The translations under genes and the position numbers were made by a program. From Streptomyces halobius (GTDB lineage Bacteria; Actinomycetota; Actinomycetes; Streptomycetales; Streptomycetaceae): a stretch of DNA of 64,000 bases. The stretch is taken from the NCBI RefSeq assembly GCF_023277745.1, contig NZ_CP086322.1, positions 3,906,001 to 3,970,000 of the forward strand, in the 5' to 3' direction. Under the pieces are notes generated by a model. The model searched no databases. It had not been told where the DNA came from and saw only the letters and a program-made list of their open reading frames with translations. Positions 27,724 through 36,426 of the stretch are shown here, piece after piece. Position 1 is the stretch's first letter. Each line of letters opens with the position of its first letter.

Positions 27724-27835
27724 GTCTTACGGACCGGGGGGTCTTACGGACCGGGGGTGTCCTACGGGCTGGAGGGCCTTACGGACCGGGGGGCCTTACG
27801 GGCCCTGAGGAGAGTCCTACGTGTCCTACGGGCGG
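27724..27835. repeat. Degenerate CTTACGGACCGGGGGG tandem repeats
   Basis: Six or seven imperfect copies of a 14-18-base unit (TCTTACGGACCGGGGGG, TCCTACGGGCTGGAGGGC, CTTACGGGCCC, TCCTACGGGCGG) lie between the protease gene and the end of the zinc-ribbon gene. Some may act as hairpin-poor pause or terminator DNA. Confidence 0.8.
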
Positions 27836-28062
27836 GCCACTCTGGGGTCCCGCTGGACGCGAGGGGTCTGTGCTCGGTCCGGTCCGCCCGACGCCCCGTG
27901 GCGGAAGTCCTCGATCTGTTCCAGCGTCGGGTACCACCTCTTGTCACAGCGACGGCACCACCATCGCCAGTTGTCCCAGTGGACGTTGGTGGTCGTGGTG
28001 TCCTTCCACAGCCACTCGTCGCAGTCAGGGCTGGGGCATCGCGGCGGCGTGGGCAGGGGCAC
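27826..28062 (-). CDS. Small Trp-rich zinc-ribbon-like protein
   Basis: This 78-residue protein has a CPSPDC pair (residues 9 and 14) and a WWCRRCDKRWYPT knuckle (Cys36, Cys39) separated by a Trp-rich strand DEWLWKDTTTTNVHWDNWRW. Four Cys in two pairs suggest one zinc ribbon. The GTG at 28062 is the nearest start before the ribbon. The ribosome site is weak (AAAGG). The Pro/Arg tail from residue 58 is disordered. I do not know the family; it could be a nucleic-acid or zinc-ribbon adaptor protein. The first 12 codons lie among gene fragments, so part of the frame could be decayed. Confidence 0.55.
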   Translation of the reverse strand: MPLPTPPRCPSPDCDEWLWKDTTTTNVHWDNWRWWCRRCDKRWYPTLEQIEDFRHGASGGPDRAQTPRVQRDPRVARP

Positions 28063-28194
28063 GGCGGCTGGGCCTTTCGTCGGTGACCGGCGGGGCCAGC
28101 TTGGTGCGCCTGCTGCACGGGGATACAGGAATCGGTCGCTCGCCATGCGGACGAGTGACGGCAACGGCAATGACGGCAACAACGATGACGGCCA

Positions 28195-28335
28195 CGCCGT
28201 CCCGACGCCACGCGAGCTGGGTGCCCTGGGCGCGTCCCAGGTCACCTTCGGCCCGGGGTTGCAGCGCCGGGCGATGGCGGCGGTCAGGGAGCTGGCGGAG
28301 GGGGTACGGGATGGGCTGCGGGGGGGGCGTGAGCG
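28195..28335 (+). pseudogene. C-terminal fragment of a PEP mutase family gene
   Basis: The plus-strand frame reads TPRELGALGASQVTFGPGLQ and then AMAAVRELAEGVRDG, nearly identical to the C-terminus of the protein at 25544-26329 (SPRELGALGASRVTFGPGLQ, AMAAVKETAEGVREA). The DNA is also clearly similar over about 125 bases. The rest of the gene is absent. It is a relic of a paralogue or a partial duplication. Confidence 0.75.
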
Positions 28336-28339
28336 GGGC

Positions 28340-28540
28340 GGGGGCGATAGTCGGGCGGACGCCCCGCCGCAGCGACGACAGCGCCTCCCGGAAGCCGGGG
28401 CCGGACGCGACGGCCGCGAGGTAGCGCCCCGCCACACATGCTTCCGCGGAGAGCGTCACCCGGCGCTTTCCTCCGGAGGCCGGGACGACGACCATTCCGG
28501 GAATCGCGTACGGGGCGCTCCCCATCTGATCGGGCGGCAG
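28340..28540 (-). other. Possible coding fragment of unknown family
   Basis: One minus-strand frame reads IPGMVVVPASGGKRRVTLSA, then EACVAGRYLAAVASGPGFRE, which looks like real protein. No start or ribosome site fits, and the frame then runs through the PEP-mutase fragment. It is probably the remnant of a gene. The rest of 28541-29132 has nothing I can support; it should contain the NRPS promoter. Confidence 0.3.
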
Positions 28541-29132
28541 CAGAGAGGACGTACCTTGCTTATCGGCGCGGGATCGCCGCCCAGCGTGCACCTTGAGAAC
28601 GAGCCAGGGCCCGGATCCGTCTACCCAAGGGAATATGCGATTCCGCTGGGATGGCGATCCGATAGGGAGGGGTGCGCGATTCCGACAGGAATATGGAGCC
28701 GGGCCGCGGGCGCGAATCATGTCCGAGGCGTGGCGAGTGCTTCCTCGGACCGACGGTCACTTCTTCCAGACTTCCGGGTTCTCCTCGACGCCGTAGCAAG
28801 TCGACTCTCCGGGTCAACTCGCCGAGCTGCCCGGCACTTGCACGCCCCGCCGCCGACCATGATCGACGATCTTCGCCCAACGTTGGCCTCCCGGTGTCCC
28901 GTTGTTCGCTTACTGCCTTGACCTGCGGTTTTTCAGCCACACGCAACGGCGTCAACGTCCCGAACAGGCAGGGATCCTGATGCAGTTGGATCTTGGTCAG
29001 GGTTTACTGGGCGAACGATGAAGGTACGCTCCCGGCCGGGCGATCCTCTGGGGAATGATGTAGCCCCGAAGCGGGCGAGGCTCCCCTGTTGCTGAAAATC
29101 GCTCCTGGTTATCACGAATGGAGGCCCCTTCT

Positions 29133-32100
29133 GTGGGCGTTTCACAGACGACATTACCGGTACTGTTCGAAGCGTGTGCTGATGCCTGTCCTGACGCGGT
29201 GGCACTGGTCACCGGGAACCGCACATACACATATGCCGAGTTGAACTCCGGAGCCAATCGGCTGGCCCGCTCACTGGTCTCACGCGGCATCGGTCCCGAG
29301 GACTTCGTGGCTATCGCGCTGCCGAGGTCCGAGGAGATGATCGTGGCGCTCCTCGCGGTACTCAAAGCGGGGGCCGCGTACTTCTCGATCGATCCCCAGC
29401 AGCCCGCTGAGCGGGTCGCGTTCATGGTCGAGGAGGTACGCCCGAAACTGGTGTTGACCACGACCGGATCGAGCGCGCTCGTACCGGAAGACACCGATGT
29501 TCCGATCATGCCGCTCGACGTCCGGTCACTGTTCGCGGAGAACGGCGAGGGGGCCGATGGTGACCTGGCGGATGACGAGCGCGTCGCGCCGCTCCGGTCC
29601 ACCCACCCTATTTACGTGATCTACACCTCCGGTTCGACCGGCCGGCCCAAGGGGGTCGTGGTCACCCATGGCAATCTGGCCAATCTGCTGACCGACCTGG
29701 GAGAACGGTTCGGCCTGACGTCCGGCGACCGGATGCTGGCCACCTCGGTCCTGGGCTTCGACATGTCCGGCGTGGAGATCTTCCTGCCGCTGGTGCGGGG
29801 GGCCGGCATCGTGCTCGCGCCCTCGGGCGCCAACCGCGAGCCGGCGACCGTGGCCGAACTGCTGCGGCAGGGCGTCACCCTCGCGCAGGGCACGCCGACA
29901 TGGTGGGCGATGCTGGTCGAGCAGATTCCGGACAGCCTGCGTGGACTGCGCATGCTGGTCGGCGGCGAGGCGCTACCTCCGACGGTCGCCACCGCGATGC
30001 TCGAACTCGGTCGCGAAGTGGTGAATCTGTACGGGCCGACCGAGACCACCGTCTGGTCGACCATCGCGCCGCTGCACGAGGTCAGCGGCCCGCCGCCGAT
30101 CGGGCGGCCGATCGCCAACACCGAGGTCCATGTCCTGGGTCCCGGGCTGGAGCCGATGCCACCGGGTGAGGTCGGTGAGTTGTACATCGCAGGAGCCGGG
30201 GTCGCGCGTGGATATCTGAATCGGCCAACCCTGACGGAGGAACGTTTCGTCGTCAATCCGTTCGATAAAGACGGGTCACGGATGTACCGCACGGGCGACC
30301 TGGTGCGCCAGTCCGCCGACGGCGACCTCGAATTCGTCGGCCGGGCCGATGGGCAGGTCAAGATCCGTGGCCACCGGGTCGAACTCGGTGAGATCGAAAC
30401 GGCCGCGGTCACGCATCCGTTGGTCAGCCAGGCGGCGGTCGTGATGCGCGAGGACAACCCCGGTGACCAGCGGCTGGTGGCCTACGTGGTGCCGGCCACC
30501 CCAGCGGAGTCCGAAGAGGCGGCGCGGGAGAAGGTCGACGAGTGGCAGAAGGTGTACGACTCGGTCTACACCGAGACCGACTCGGCGCAGCCCCCGCTCG
30601 GTGAGGACTTCGGAGTCTGGAAGAGCAGCTACGACGGGCAGCTGCTCCCGATGGAGCACCTCAGGGAGATCCAGGACGACACAGCGACGCGGCTGCGGGC
30701 GCTGGGGGCGCGCAGGGTCCTGGACATCGGGGTGGGCGCCGGCCTGACGCTGGCCCGGGTGGCGCCGCACTGTGAGGCGTACTGGGGCACGGATCTCTCC
30801 GCTCCGGTCATCGACAACATCAGGGCCCAGTGCGACAAGGATCCCGCGCTGGCCGAGAAGGTCGAGCTGCGGTGCCAGCCGGCGGACGACCTCGACGGTC
30901 TGCCCGAGGACTTCTTCGACCTGGTCATCATCAACTCGGTGATCCAGCACTTTCCCACGGTCGACTACCTCGTGCGGGTCCTGACCAATGCGATGGACCT
31001 GATCCGCCCCGGCGGTTCCGTCGTCGTCGGGGACGTACGCCATCTCGGTCTGCTGCGTAGCCTGAAGACCGCGATTCACCTCCACCGTGCCGACGAACGG
31101 ACGGATGCCGCCGAGGTACGGCGCGGCGTCGAGCACGCGCTGGCCCTGGAAAAAGACCTGATGATGCCCCCGGAGTTCTACGTCGCTCTCGCCGACCGGA
31201 TGGACTCCGTCGCCGCTGTGGACATGCGCCTCAAGCCCGGGCGGTATCACAACGAGTTCACCCGGTACCGGTACGACGTCGTTCTGCGCAAGAAGTCGGA
31301 CGGGGCCGAGCCCGCGGCCGCGTCGCTGGGTGAGCTGCCCGTCCTGCGGTGGGGGCAGGACATCGTCGAGCTGGACCAGTTGGCCGGCCGCCTGGGCCGT
31401 CCGGTGTCAGCGCCGGTCCGCGTCTCGGGAATTCCGAACGGACGCATCGCCAACGAGATCGCCGCCGCCGACCGTCTCGCCGAGGGCGCGGCCATCGGCG
31501 CGGTGCTGTCCGAGCTGCGTGCCGAGATGCGCGGTGTCGATCCCGAGGAACTCCGTGTCCTGGCCGAGCGGTTGGGATATCAGGCCATCCTCACCTGGTC
31601 CGGGTCCCCGGACGGCAGCTTCGACTGCGTCCTGGTCGCCGCCGACGGGCCCGCCTTCCCGGTGCTGTCCGATCTCTACCGGCCCGGAGCCGAGGAGAAG
31701 GCACCGCTGGCCTCCTACGCCAACGCGCCGATGCGGGCCGGCGCGGCCGACCTGCCGACCGCCTCGTTGCGGGCACACCTGGCCAAGACGCTCCCGGACT
31801 ACATGATTCCCGCGGCCTTCGTGCGGCTGGACGCCGTGCCGTTCAACGCGAACGGGAAGCTCGACCGCGCGGCGCTGCCGGCACCGCGGCCGACGACCGG
31901 CTCTTCGGGCTCTCCGGGTCGCGCGCCGGGCAACTCGATGGAGGAGACGCTGTGTGAACTGTTCAGTCAGGTGCTCGGGGTGCCGCAGGTCGGGGTCGAC
32001 GACAACTTCTTCGAGTTCGGCAACAGCATCCTCGCGGTCCGCCTGGCCGGCCGGATAAAGCAGCGGATCGGTGTCGACCTGCCGGTGCACGAGATATTCG

Positions 32101-33386
32101 CCAGGCCGACCGCGGCCGCACTCGCGGATCTGCTCATCAGCCCGGACTCCGGCGAGGAACACGCCGCCGATGTGGACCTCGTCGAGGAAGCCTTCCTCGA
32201 CCCGGCCATATCGACTGTGGGCAGTGAGCCGCTGGACCGGGACGTGGTCCGTGCTCCGCGCACGGTCCTGTTGACCGGTGCGACCGGCTTCGTCGGATCG
32301 TTCGTGCTCAGGGAGCTTCTCGACAGCACGGACGCCCAGATCTACTGCCTGGTGCGCGCCAGCGAGGACACCGAGGCGGCGGTTCGCGTTCTGGACAGCT
32401 TGCGCGGCTACGGTCTGGCAGACGGTGTGGATCCCGACCGGATCACCGCCATCGCCGCTGACCTGGAAAAGCCCCTGTGCGGGTTGTCGGCACCGCAGTT
32501 CGACATGCTGGCCGAGCAGGTTGACCTGATCTTCCACAATGGTGCAAGGGTCAATCTGGTCGACGCTTACAGCCGGCTCAGGGCGGCCAACGTCGGGGGC
32601 ACCCGGGAGCTGTTGCGGCTGGCCGCAAGCAAGCGGGTCAAGCCGGTGCACTACGTCTCCGCGACGAGCGCGCTGATCGGGACGGCGAACAACCCGGAGC
32701 CCCTGGTCGAGGACCGGCGGGTCGATCCGGATCTGATGCCCGCCGAGGGCTATGCGCGCACCAAATGGGTGGCCGAGGAAATGCTCCGCATCGCGCGTGT
32801 GCGCGGCATTCCCTCGGCGGTGTACCGGCCTGCGCAGATCGGTGGCCACACGGCCACGGGTGCCGTGGGAGTCAATGACGGACTGTGGCACTACATCCGA
32901 GCCTGTGTCGAGGTCGGGGCCGTGCCGAACGCCGGTGCCGGATGGGCCGAGGTGAACCTGGTACCGGTCGACTACGTCGCCAAGGCTTATGTGCGACTCG
33001 CGCTGCATCCGGACTCGGTCGGCGGCGAGTTCAACCTGACCAATCCACGGACCGTCAGGATCCACGCGATCATCGACCGGATCCGCGCCGCCGGCCACCC
33101 CGTCGAGGCCGTGCCGTACGAGGACTGGATGGGCCGGCTCCAGCGTCACGCGGACGTCATCGCCGACGACCGGAACAGCTCGGTACGGGCGACCCTCGCC
33201 CTGGTCAGCGCGGCGGTGGATTCACTTCAGCTCGATGATTACGACTACGACCGGACCAACACCTCGCGGGGTCTCGCCGAATCGGGCATTGACTGCCCCA
33301 CAATCGATAGCCTCCTTCTCGACCGGTACATCCAGTACCTCGTTGAATCCGGTTTCCTGCCCGCACCGAGCGGGCGCCAGGACTGA
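29133..33386 (+). CDS. Single-module NRPS: adenylation (with inserted methyltransferase) - PCP - thioester reductase
   Basis: The enzyme should activate one amino acid, methylate it, hold it on a carrier protein and release it by NAD(P)H reduction. The adenylation domain starts at about residue 5; [17 protein letters not shown] core A3 is near 160, NLYGPTETT near 298 and [16 protein letters not shown] near 408. A SAM methyltransferase ([11 protein letters not shown] near 528) is inserted between A8 and the last A motif, NANGKLDR near 905. The PCP follows with Ser about 964 in FFEFGNSIL. The reductase has the NADPH loop [11 protein letters not shown] (1046) and the catalytic YARTK (about 1206). 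There is no condensation domain. I chose the GTG at 29133 because GGAGG lies 8 bases before it; the ATG at 29118 has no such site. It heads an operon with 33438 and 34540. Confidence 0.93.
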   Translation: MGVSQTTLPVLFEACADACPDAVALVTGNRTYTYAELNSGANRLARSLVSRGIGPEDFVAIALPRSEEMIVALLAVLKAGAAYFSIDPQQPAERVAFMVEEVRPKLVLTTTGSSALVPEDTDVPIMPLDVRSLFAENGEGADGDLADDERVAPLRSTHPIYVIYTSGSTGRPKGVVVTHGNLANLLTDLGERFGLTSGDRMLATSVLGFDMSGVEIFLPLVRGAGIVLAPSGANREPATVAELLRQGVTLAQGTPTWWAMLVEQIPDSLRGLRMLVGGEALPPTVATAMLELGREVVNLYGPTETTVWSTIAPLHEVSGPPPIGRPIANTEVHVLGPGLEPMPPGEVGELYIAGAGVARGYLNRPTLTEERFVVNPFDKDGSRMYRTGDLVRQSADGDLEFVGRADGQVKIRGHRVELGEIETAAVTHPLVSQAAVVMREDNPGDQRLVAYVVPATPAESEEAAREKVDEWQKVYDSVYTETDSAQPPLGEDFGVWKSSYDGQLLPMEHLREIQDDTATRLRALGARRVLDIGVGAGLTLARVAPHCEAYWGTDLSAPVIDNIRAQCDKDPALAEKVELRCQPADDLDGLPEDFFDLVIINSVIQHFPTVDYLVRVLTNAMDLIRPGGSVVVGDVRHLGLLRSLKTAIHLHRADERTDAAEVRRGVEHALALEKDLMMPPEFYVALADRMDSVAAVDMRLKPGRYHNEFTRYRYDVVLRKKSDGAEPAAASLGELPVLRWGQDIVELDQLAGRLGRPVSAPVRVSGIPNGRIANEIAAADRLAEGAAIGAVLSELRAEMRGVDPEELRVLAERLGYQAILTWSGSPDGSFDCVLVAADGPAFPVLSDLYRPGAEEKAPLASYANAPMRAGAADLPTASLRAHLAKTLPDYMIPAAFVRLDAVPFNANGKLDRAALPAPRPTTGSSGSPGRAPGNSMEETLCELFSQVLGVPQVGVDDNFFEFGNSILAVRLAGRIKQRIGVDLPVHEIFARPTAAALADLLISPDSGEEHAADVDLVEEAFLDPAISTVGSEPLDRDVVRAPRTVLLTGATGFVGSFVLRELLDSTDAQIYCLVRASEDTEAAVRVLDSLRGYGLADGVDPDRITAIAADLEKPLCGLSAPQFDMLAEQVDLIFHNGARVNLVDAYSRLRAANVGGTRELLRLAASKRVKPVHYVSATSALIGTANNPEPLVEDRRVDPDLMPAEGYARTKWVAEEMLRIARVRGIPSAVYRPAQIGGHTATGAVGVNDGLWHYIRACVEVGAVPNAGAGWAEVNLVPVDYVAKAYVRLALHPDSVGGEFNLTNPRTVRIHAIIDRIRAAGHPVEAVPYEDWMGRLQRHADVIADDRNSSVRATLALVSAAVDSLQLDDYDYDRTNTSRGLAESGIDCPTIDSLLLDRYIQYLVESGFLPAPSGRQD

Positions 33387-33437
33387 ACTGTCCTGTTGGG
33401 CAACCCTGTTGGGCGACAACGACTTCGAGGAGAAGTG

Positions 33438-34433
33438 ATGGAGCACCGTCATGTCGGTAAAAGCGGGCTGATGGTCAGCGAGATCGCGTACGGTAACTGG
33501 CTCACCCATGGCCAGCAGATCGACGAGGATGCCGCGTACGCCTGTGTGGGGGCGGCACTCGACGCGGGAATTACCACCTTCGACACCGCCGATATGTACG
33601 CGGACACCCGAGCCGAGGAGGTATTGGGGCGGGCACTGGCCCAGCAGCGGCGGGCCGGGCTGGAAATCAGCACCAAGGTCTACTGGCCGACCGGACCCGG
33701 ACGTAACGACCGCGGCCTGTCCCGGAAACACGTACTGGACTCGATCGACGGATCACTGCGCCGCCTGCGCACCGATTACGTGGACATTTACTGGGCCCAC
33801 CAATACGACGTCGAAACGCCGCTCGAAGAGACGATGGAGGCGTTCTACGACATTGTCCGGGCGGGTAAGGCCCGCTATATCGGGGTGTCCGAGTGGCCCG
33901 CCGAGGACATCCGCGCCGCACACCGGCTCGCCCGGGAACTGCGCATTCCGCTGATCGCCAACCAGCCGCAGTACTCCATGCTGTGGCGGGTCATCGAATC
34001 CGAGGTGATTCCCGCCTGTGCGGAGCTGGGCATGGGACAGATCGTCTGGTCGCCGCTCGCGCAGGGCGTGCTGACCGGCAAGTATCTGCCAGGCAAGCAG
34101 CCGCCCTCCGGATCGCGCGGCGCCGATACGGAGGGACGGCAGTGGCTGGATCCGTTCATGCGCGACGAGGTGCTCAGCCGGGTGCAGCGGCTCCGGCCGC
34201 TGGCCGAGTCGGCCGGGTTGACGCAGGCGCAGCTCGCGGTGGCGTGGACGTTGCAGAACCCCGATGTCGCCTCCGCGATCGTCGGCGCGTCCCACCCGAA
34301 GCAACTGATCGACACCACCGCAGTGGCAGGTGTCGCCCTGGATCAGGAATTGTGCAAGCAGATCGACGAAATACTGGATCCGGTCGTCGAACGAGATCCG
34401 GCCCGGACCGCTCGACAGGAACCGCGCCCATGA
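33438..34433 (+). CDS. Aldo/keto reductase (voltage-gated K+ channel beta-subunit type)
   Basis: This is an NADPH-dependent (alpha/beta)8 oxidoreductase. The catalytic tetrad is intact: Asp49, Tyr54 (TFDTADMYAD), Lys80 (ISTKVYW) and His121 (YWAHQYD). The NADPH-binding C-terminal motif is AIVGASHPKQL. SPLAQGVLTGKY and QPQYSMLWR are typical of the AKR6/7-like branch. The 331 residues are the usual length. GAGGAG lies 6 bases before the ATG. It follows the NRPS by 51 bases, so it probably reduces the aldehyde released by the reductase domain, or an alternative carbonyl on the pathway intermediate. Confidence 0.93.
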   Translation: MEHRHVGKSGLMVSEIAYGNWLTHGQQIDEDAAYACVGAALDAGITTFDTADMYADTRAEEVLGRALAQQRRAGLEISTKVYWPTGPGRNDRGLSRKHVLDSIDGSLRRLRTDYVDIYWAHQYDVETPLEETMEAFYDIVRAGKARYIGVSEWPAEDIRAAHRLARELRIPLIANQPQYSMLWRVIESEVIPACAELGMGQIVWSPLAQGVLTGKYLPGKQPPSGSRGADTEGRQWLDPFMRDEVLSRVQRLRPLAESAGLTQAQLAVAWTLQNPDVASAIVGASHPKQLIDTTAVAGVALDQELCKQIDEILDPVVERDPARTARQEPRP

Positions 34434-34539
34434 CGACCGTGGGAAGTCGCGCGTCCGGGACTCATTGGACTGCGCAGGGAAATGGCACTGCGGTAGAAAC
34501 CGAGATATTAGCTCGCCTGATTACCGGAGGGGACGCCTG

Positions 34540-35697
34540 ATGACGACGACCACACCAGCCGACTGGCCGCACGCACCGCTGCCTCTCGACGAACTGAAAC
34601 GCGTGACGGGACCGTTCGGGAAATCCAGCATGCTGCCGGCGGCGGCCTACACCGCGCCAGAGGTGTTCGCCTGGGAACGACGTCATCTGTTCGCCGGCAC
34701 GTGGAGCTGCCTCGGCCGGCTGGACGAGGTCTTCCCCGAGGGGGCGACCCAGTACGCCAGGCAGGTGGGGACCGTACCGGTTCTGCTGACCAGGGAAGGC
34801 GACCGGATTGCCGCGTTCGCCAACACCTGCCGGCACCGCGGACACGAACTGCTGGCCGACGGCTGCTCATCGAGCAAGCGGGTGGTGCATTGCCCTTACC
34901 ACTCCTGGACGTTCAAAATGGACGGTTCGCTGCGCACGGCGCCCCGGTTCCCGGACCTGCCGGAGGACCACGGGCTGATCGAGCTGCCGGCCGAGGTCTG
35001 GCACGGCTGGGTCTTCGTCAACGCCAGTGGCGACGCCGCGTCCTTCCCCGACTACCTGGGAGCGCTCGCCGGCCATGTCGCGCCGTACGCGCCCGAGCGG
35101 CTGAAGCTGGCCGCCACTCGCACCTATGAGGTAGCGGCGAACTGGAAGGTGATCGTCGAGAACTACCAGGAGTGCTACCACTGCCCGCACATCCACCCCG
35201 AGCTGACCGCTGTGGCCCCGCCCAACAGCGCCAGCTACATCGCCGACGAGCCGGGAGCCTGGGTCGGCGGCACGATGGACCTGGCGGAGGGTGCGCAGAC
35301 CATGTCGATGGACGGGCGGGCCGGTGGCGCTCTGCTGCCCGGCGTCGATCAACGGACGGTGTTCTACGCCGCGCTGGTCCCCAACCTGTTCCTCTCGCTG
35401 CACCCCGACTACGTGTTGATCCACCATCTGGTGCCGTCCTCACCGGGCCACTCCCGCGTCGAGTGCTCCTGGTACGCCCAGGACGGGGTTCTCGACGACA
35501 GCCCCGTTGACTTCTGGCATCGCATCAACCTGCAGGACTGGGATGCCTGCGAGTCCGTCCAGCGCGGGCTCACCTCACCGCACTACCGGCCCGGACCGTT
35601 CGCCCCGATCGAGGACTCCGTGCACCGATGGGTGTCGCTCATCGGACGCGCCTACAGCGGCATGCCACCGTGGGACCGGCCGACCGCTGATTCGTAA
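34540..35697 (+). CDS. Rieske non-haem iron oxygenase, GbcA/ring-hydroxylating alpha-subunit type
   Basis: The N-terminal Rieske [2Fe-2S] centre is CRHRGH (Cys97, His99) and CPYHSW (Cys118, His121). The catalytic domain carries the mononuclear iron site in NWKVIVENYQECYHCPHIHP (His214, His219), with a later Asp as third ligand. The ECYHC...HPEL signature is shared with glycine-betaine monooxygenase GbcA and related N-demethylating or hydroxylating enzymes. The substrate here is unknown; a hydroxylation or N-demethylation of the NRPS product is plausible. It needs a reductase partner, which is not encoded nearby. GGAGG precedes the ATG. A strong terminator follows the stop. Confidence 0.92.
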   Translation: MTTTTPADWPHAPLPLDELKRVTGPFGKSSMLPAAAYTAPEVFAWERRHLFAGTWSCLGRLDEVFPEGATQYARQVGTVPVLLTREGDRIAAFANTCRHRGHELLADGCSSSKRVVHCPYHSWTFKMDGSLRTAPRFPDLPEDHGLIELPAEVWHGWVFVNASGDAASFPDYLGALAGHVAPYAPERLKLAATRTYEVAANWKVIVENYQECYHCPHIHPELTAVAPPNSASYIADEPGAWVGGTMDLAEGAQTMSMDGRAGGALLPGVDQRTVFYAALVPNLFLSLHPDYVLIHHLVPSSPGHSRVECSWYAQDGVLDDSPVDFWHRINLQDWDACESVQRGLTSPHYRPGPFAPIEDSVHRWVSLIGRAYSGMPPWDRPTADS

Positions 35698-35706
35698 ACG
35701 TCGGCC

Positions 35707-35745
35707 GAGAGGAGGGCCGGGTCGTCGTCGCCCGGCCCTCCTCTC
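35707..35745. terminator. Perfect 15-bp bidirectional terminator
   Basis: GAGAGGAGGGCCGGG (35707-35721) and CCCGGCCCTCCTCTC (35731-35745) pair perfectly around a 9-base loop. It sits between the convergent Rieske and SMR genes and closes the NRPS operon. Confidence 0.88.
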
Positions 35746-35794
35746 GCACCACCGCGCGTACAGGTGCCGCTTCTTGATGATCTGTGGCTGGAAA

Positions 35795-36115
35795 CTAATG
35801 GTCCCCGGTCAGGTTGAGCATGACGACGCCGCCAATGATCAAGGTAATCCCCAGGACCTTGACCATGTTCGCCGGTTCGTCCATGAACACCATCCCGATG
35901 AGCGCGATGGCGGCGGTGCCGAGGCCGGACCAGATCGCGTAGGCGATGCCCAGCTGCATCCTTTTGAGTGCCTGGGCCAGCAGCGTGAACGAAGCGATGT
36001 AACAGACCCCGACGACCAGGCTCGGCAGCAGTTTGGTTAATCCCTCGCTCAGCTTCAGGAACGAGGTGGCGATGACCTCGGCGGTGATGGCGCTCAGCAG
36101 CAGCATCCAGACCAT
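35795..36115 (-). CDS. Small multidrug resistance (SMR) family transporter
   Basis: This is a 106-residue, four-helix, proton-coupled exporter. The essential membrane Glu is in LSAITAEVIATSFLKLSEGL (about residue 13), and the second-helix motif GIAYAIWSGLGTAAIALIG and the C-terminal GITLIIGGVVMLNLTG are diagnostic. SMR proteins export quaternary ammonium cations, guanidinium or polyamines as dimers. It is convergent with the NRPS operon and shares its terminator, so it may be the export or resistance gene for the product. The ATG at 36115 begins MVWMLLL; the frame is open to 36217 in sequence unlike the family. No guanidine riboswitch core was recognisable upstream. Confidence 0.9.
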   Translation of the reverse strand: MVWMLLLSAITAEVIATSFLKLSEGLTKLLPSLVVGVCYIASFTLLAQALKRMQLGIAYAIWSGLGTAAIALIGMVFMDEPANMVKVLGITLIIGGVVMLNLTGDH

Positions 36116-36426
36116 AGCCGCCCCCAATCTGTCGGTTCGGTCAGGAAAATCGCCCGCGCAAGGGAGAGGCGGCGGTTGCCGCGGCCATCTCCTGGGCATC
36201 GATAACCAGTTCGGCACACATGTGCGGGGTCGTCGGCCATCTGATCACTCGGCGCGAACAGATGTCCAGGACACCGGCGAGTTACAGCCACGCGCCGCAG
36301 ACCTGCACATACCTCTCCGTCGGGCCAGGTAGCGCGCGACAGGGGGCGGCCAGGGCTGGGGGCACGCGCGGGCCCGGCGGGTCCGGGCGGTGACGGGCGC
36401 AGGCGCACCCACCACCGCCCGTGCGG
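36116..36426. other. Gap between the SMR gene and the betaine transporter operon
   Basis: These 311 bases have no supported gene. The SMR promoter should be here. The last 100 bases are GC-rich with short inverted repeats and may terminate the minus-strand choline/betaine operon, which ends at 36427. Confidence 0.4.

Noticed and set aside
28560..28955. A 131-codon minus-strand frame before the NRPS
   Set aside because: Arg/Pro/Ser-rich, no motif and no start signal; treated as non-coding leader or decayed DNA.
36116..36300. A guanidine riboswitch upstream of the SMR gene
   Set aside because: SMR genes often have one, but I found no ykkC-like core or paired ACGR loops in the leader.
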